Positions 4,248 through 5,947 of a DNA stretch of 5,947 nucleotides are shown here, piece after piece. The stretch is from Verrucomicrobiota bacterium (GTDB lineage: Bacteria; Verrucomicrobiota; Verrucomicrobiia; Limisphaerales; UBA1096): positions 1 to 5,947 of the forward strand of contig JASLKI010000241.1 in assembly GCA_030747575.1 (NCBI GenBank). Direction: 5' to 3'. The position numbers were made by a program, and so were the translations under genes. Each line of letters begins with the position of its first letter. Position 1 is the stretch's first letter. Under the pieces are notes generated by a model, which did not search any database, was not told the DNA's origin, and worked only from the letters and a program-made list of their open reading frames with translations.

Positions 4248-5947
4248 ATGAAACGACTTATCCTATTCAAGACAGTTGGCGTGGTGTTTGCCGTGACGTT
4301 CACATTGCAGGCGCAGCCTTCACGAGGTGGCGGACGAGGTCCCGGCGGAATGAGACCCAATATCCCTGTTATGACCGCTTTGGATGAAAACAACGATGGG
4401 ATAATCTCCATTGCAGAAATACAGAACGCCGAGAAAGCCCTGACTGCACTCGACAAAAATGGTGACGGCAAAATCGATGGTAATGAACTACGCCCCAGTT
4501 TCGGGGGCCCCGCCGGTTTTGGCGGTCCGGGTGGTCGAAGCAGCAGCAAGGGCCGAGGTGGTCGGGCTTCCGACCGAGGCAATGAGCCGGAGATGGAGCG
4601 CATCCCGCCGGGGAAGCTCGACTTCAAGGACGGTGTTGCCTCAATTCCGGGTAGGGAGATGTTCGAAAAACTTTCCTATCAAGGTCCCGAAGTTATGGTC
4701 GATCAGCATCTCGCTGATTGGAAGTTCGTGAAGTTCCAGATCGAGGATGTAGGCAAGGGAGAGCCTGTGTTGTACTTCATCAACACCAAAACTCACCGGG
4801 GACACCCATTTTTCATGCGCCAGATTGGAATACAGCGTGGTGACGGCTCAATGCGTGGTGTGCTTGTTTATCGTCCTCTCAAAAAGTCGCCCAACGGTCA
4901 GCCGGGCATGTTCACTTTCGAGTACGAGCCGAATGATCGTTATCCATTCGAGCGCATCAAGCTCTCGTACGAAATGTTGACCAAACACATGCCTTATCTA
5001 AAAGGCAAACTTGGTTACTACCCAATGCCCCGTGCCCGACCGGTCTACTTTGAGGAAAAAGAGCTGTACGATGCCGCCGAATTCCCCGTGGTGCTCGACG
5101 AAGACCTCGAGAGCGACATAGGTTTCCTACCTTTGAACACGCAGGAGTCTTACGGGCGGTTGCGCCTTATTGAGACCGACGAATTGCCAACTTCACGAGA
5201 CATCGTTATCTACAAGATGTTGCCGAATGAAATGCCGCGAGTTGCTGGTGTGATCACCGCTATGCGACAAACGCCCCTATCGCACGTCAACCTGCGAGCG
5301 ATTCAGGACAGTGTCCCGAACGCGTTCATTACCGGTGCAGCGGAAAACAAGGAAATCACCTCGCTGATTGGCAAATTTGTTTACTATAAGGTCACCACCA
5401 ACGGCTACGAACTGCGTGAGGCCTCGGCCGACGAGGTGGACAAACATTTCGCTGCCATCCGCCCGGCTAAGGTGCAGACACCCAAGCGTGACCTGTCCGT
5501 TAAGGAGATCAAGCCACTCGACAAAATCGGCTTTGAAGACTCAGCAGCATTCGGCGTCAAGGCCACCAACCTCGCCACGCTGCACACGCTGGATTTCCCC
5601 GATGGCACCGTGCCCAGCGGCCACGCCGTGCCGTTTCATTTTTACGATGCCTTCATGAAACACAATGGCTTGTACGACAAGGCCCGTGCAATGCTGGGCA
5701 CCGAGTCGTTCAAGGAAAACCGCGATGAACAGATCAAAGATCTCAAGGCGTTCCGTAAACTCGTCAAGTCCGGCAGTATGCCCGACTGGATGATGGGGGA
5801 CTTGGCCAAGCTGCAGAAGTCCTTCGCCAACGGCCAAGGGATTCGCTGCCGTTCAAGCACCAATAACGAAGATCTTCCCGACTTCAGCGGCGCCGGCCTG
5901 TACGACTCGTTCACTCACAAGTCGGACGAGGGCCACTTGGCCAAGAC
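4248..5947 (+). CDS. Exported EF-hand protein with dikinase-like His and PPDK/PEP synthase ATP-binding regions (cut by right edge)
   Basis: Open from ATG 4248 to the window edge, giving 566 residues without a stop. Order seen: signal peptide (1-22, core ILFKTVGVVFAVTFTL, cleavage near LQA/QPS); two canonical EF-hand loops, D46-E57 and D69-E80, both with Asp/Asn at 1, 3 or 5, Gly at 6 and Glu at 12; a Gly/Arg-rich linker (82-~121); an unassigned region (~125-330) including YFINTK near 176; TPLSHVNLRA with His346, resembling the phosphohistidine motif SHVSVRAR of glucan water dikinase; then FGVKATNLATL (Lys438) and RSSTNNEDLPDFSGAG (535-550), matching the start of the PPDK/PEP synthase nucleotide-binding domain (PF01326). 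Putting the His motif before the ATP-binding domain is the glucan water dikinase order, the reverse of PpsA/PPDK. An ATP-using domain on an exported protein is odd; it may be a non-catalytic or PEP/pyruvate-binding relative. No Shine-Dalgarno is visible. A gap of 52 nt follows the SRAP gene. The 5' half is poorer in GC than its neighbours. Confidence 0.82.
   Translation, partial: MKRLILFKTVGVVFAVTFTLQAQPSRGGGRGPGGMRPNIPVMTALDENNDGIISIAEIQNAEKALTALDKNGDGKIDGNELRPSFGGPAGFGGPGGRSSSKGRGGRASDRGNEPEMERIPPGKLDFKDGVASIPGREMFEKLSYQGPEVMVDQHLADWKFVKFQIEDVGKGEPVLYFINTKTHRGHPFFMRQIGIQRGDGSMRGVLVYRPLKKSPNGQPGMFTFEYEPNDRYPFERIKLSYEMLTKHMPYLKGKLGYYPMPRARPVYFEEKELYDAAEFPVVLDEDLESDIGFLPLNTQESYGRLRLIETDELPTSRDIVIYKMLPNEMPRVAGVITAMRQTPLSHVNLRAIQDSVPNAFITGAAENKEITSLIGKFVYYKVTTNGYELREASADEVDKHFAAIRPAKVQTPKRDLSVKEIKPLDKIGFEDSAAFGVKATNLATLHTLDFPDGTVPSGHAVPFHFYDAFMKHNGLYDKARAMLGTESFKENRDEQIKDLKAFRKLVKSGSMPDWMMGDLAKLQKSFANGQGIRCRSSTNNEDLPDFSGAGLYDSFTHKSDEGHLAK
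5801..5810. repeat. Iterated palindrome CTTGGCCAAG, copy 6
   Basis: Exact copy in the dikinase-like gene, read in the third phase (TTG GCC AAG, Leu-Ala-Lys), in its GC-rich 3' part. Confidence 0.8.
5936..5945. repeat. Iterated palindrome CTTGGCCAAG, copy 7
   Basis: Exact copy at the right window edge in the dikinase-like gene, again read as Leu-Ala-Lys, 135 nt after copy 6. Confidence 0.8.

Noticed and set aside
4229..4627. Minus-strand open frame rich in Pro, Leu and Arg opposite the EF-hand and Gly-rich linker
   Set aside because: It is the shadow of the Gly-rich linker codons on the plus strand, with no independent support.
1..5947. CRISPR array, tRNA, rRNA, insertion sequence or phage signature
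   Set aside because: No regularly spaced repeats, cloverleaf, conserved rRNA stretch, transposase or terminal inverted repeats were seen; the palindrome copies are irregularly spaced and too short for CRISPR repeats.

Overview
The window reads as part of a moderately GC-rich bacterial chromosome, probably a marine or soil member of the Planctomycetota/Verrucomicrobiota group. This is an inference from gene content: a secreted formylglycine-type sulfatase, a secreted CBM9-like protein, EF-hand calcium-binding motifs on a secreted protein, and weak or absent Shine-Dalgarno sites at most starts. No rRNA or single-copy phylogenetic marker is present to prove it.

Layout. (1) Leftward unit, 1-1813: an exported sulfatase (332-1813) followed after 27 nt by the first ~101 codons of a secreted protein with a CBM9-like/DUF5916-type domain (1-304), cut by the left window edge. 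A compact intrinsic-terminator-like hairpin (261-285) lies inside the start region of that second gene, so its start and expression are unclear. The pair suggests extracytoplasmic processing of sulfated glycans. (2) Divergent intergenic region, 1814-1936, containing one copy of a 10-bp palindrome. (3) Rightward unit, 1937-4195: a UbiD-family prenyl-FMN-dependent decarboxylase followed 6 nt later by a SRAP (YedK/HMCES) abasic-site DNA-protein crosslink protein with its catalytic residues intact. (4) From 4248 to the right edge: the first 566 codons of a large protein with a signal peptide, two canonical EF-hand loops, a Gly-rich linker, a phosphohistidine-like motif, and then the start of a PEP synthase/PPDK-type ATP-binding domain. 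The His-before-ATP-grasp order matches glucan water dikinase rather than PpsA/PPDK. Both edge genes are open at the window boundary.

The most striking pattern is not a gene. The perfect palindrome CTTGGCCAAG occurs seven times exactly, with two one-mismatch copies, in 5.9 kb, where about 0.01 copies would be expected by chance (my rough estimate at ~60% GC). Copies fall in several genes, in three different codon phases and once between genes, so protein sequence does not explain them. This looks like a highly iterated palindrome, analogous in style to cyanobacterial HIP1. The second notable item is the apparently exported, EF-hand-bearing dikinase-like protein.
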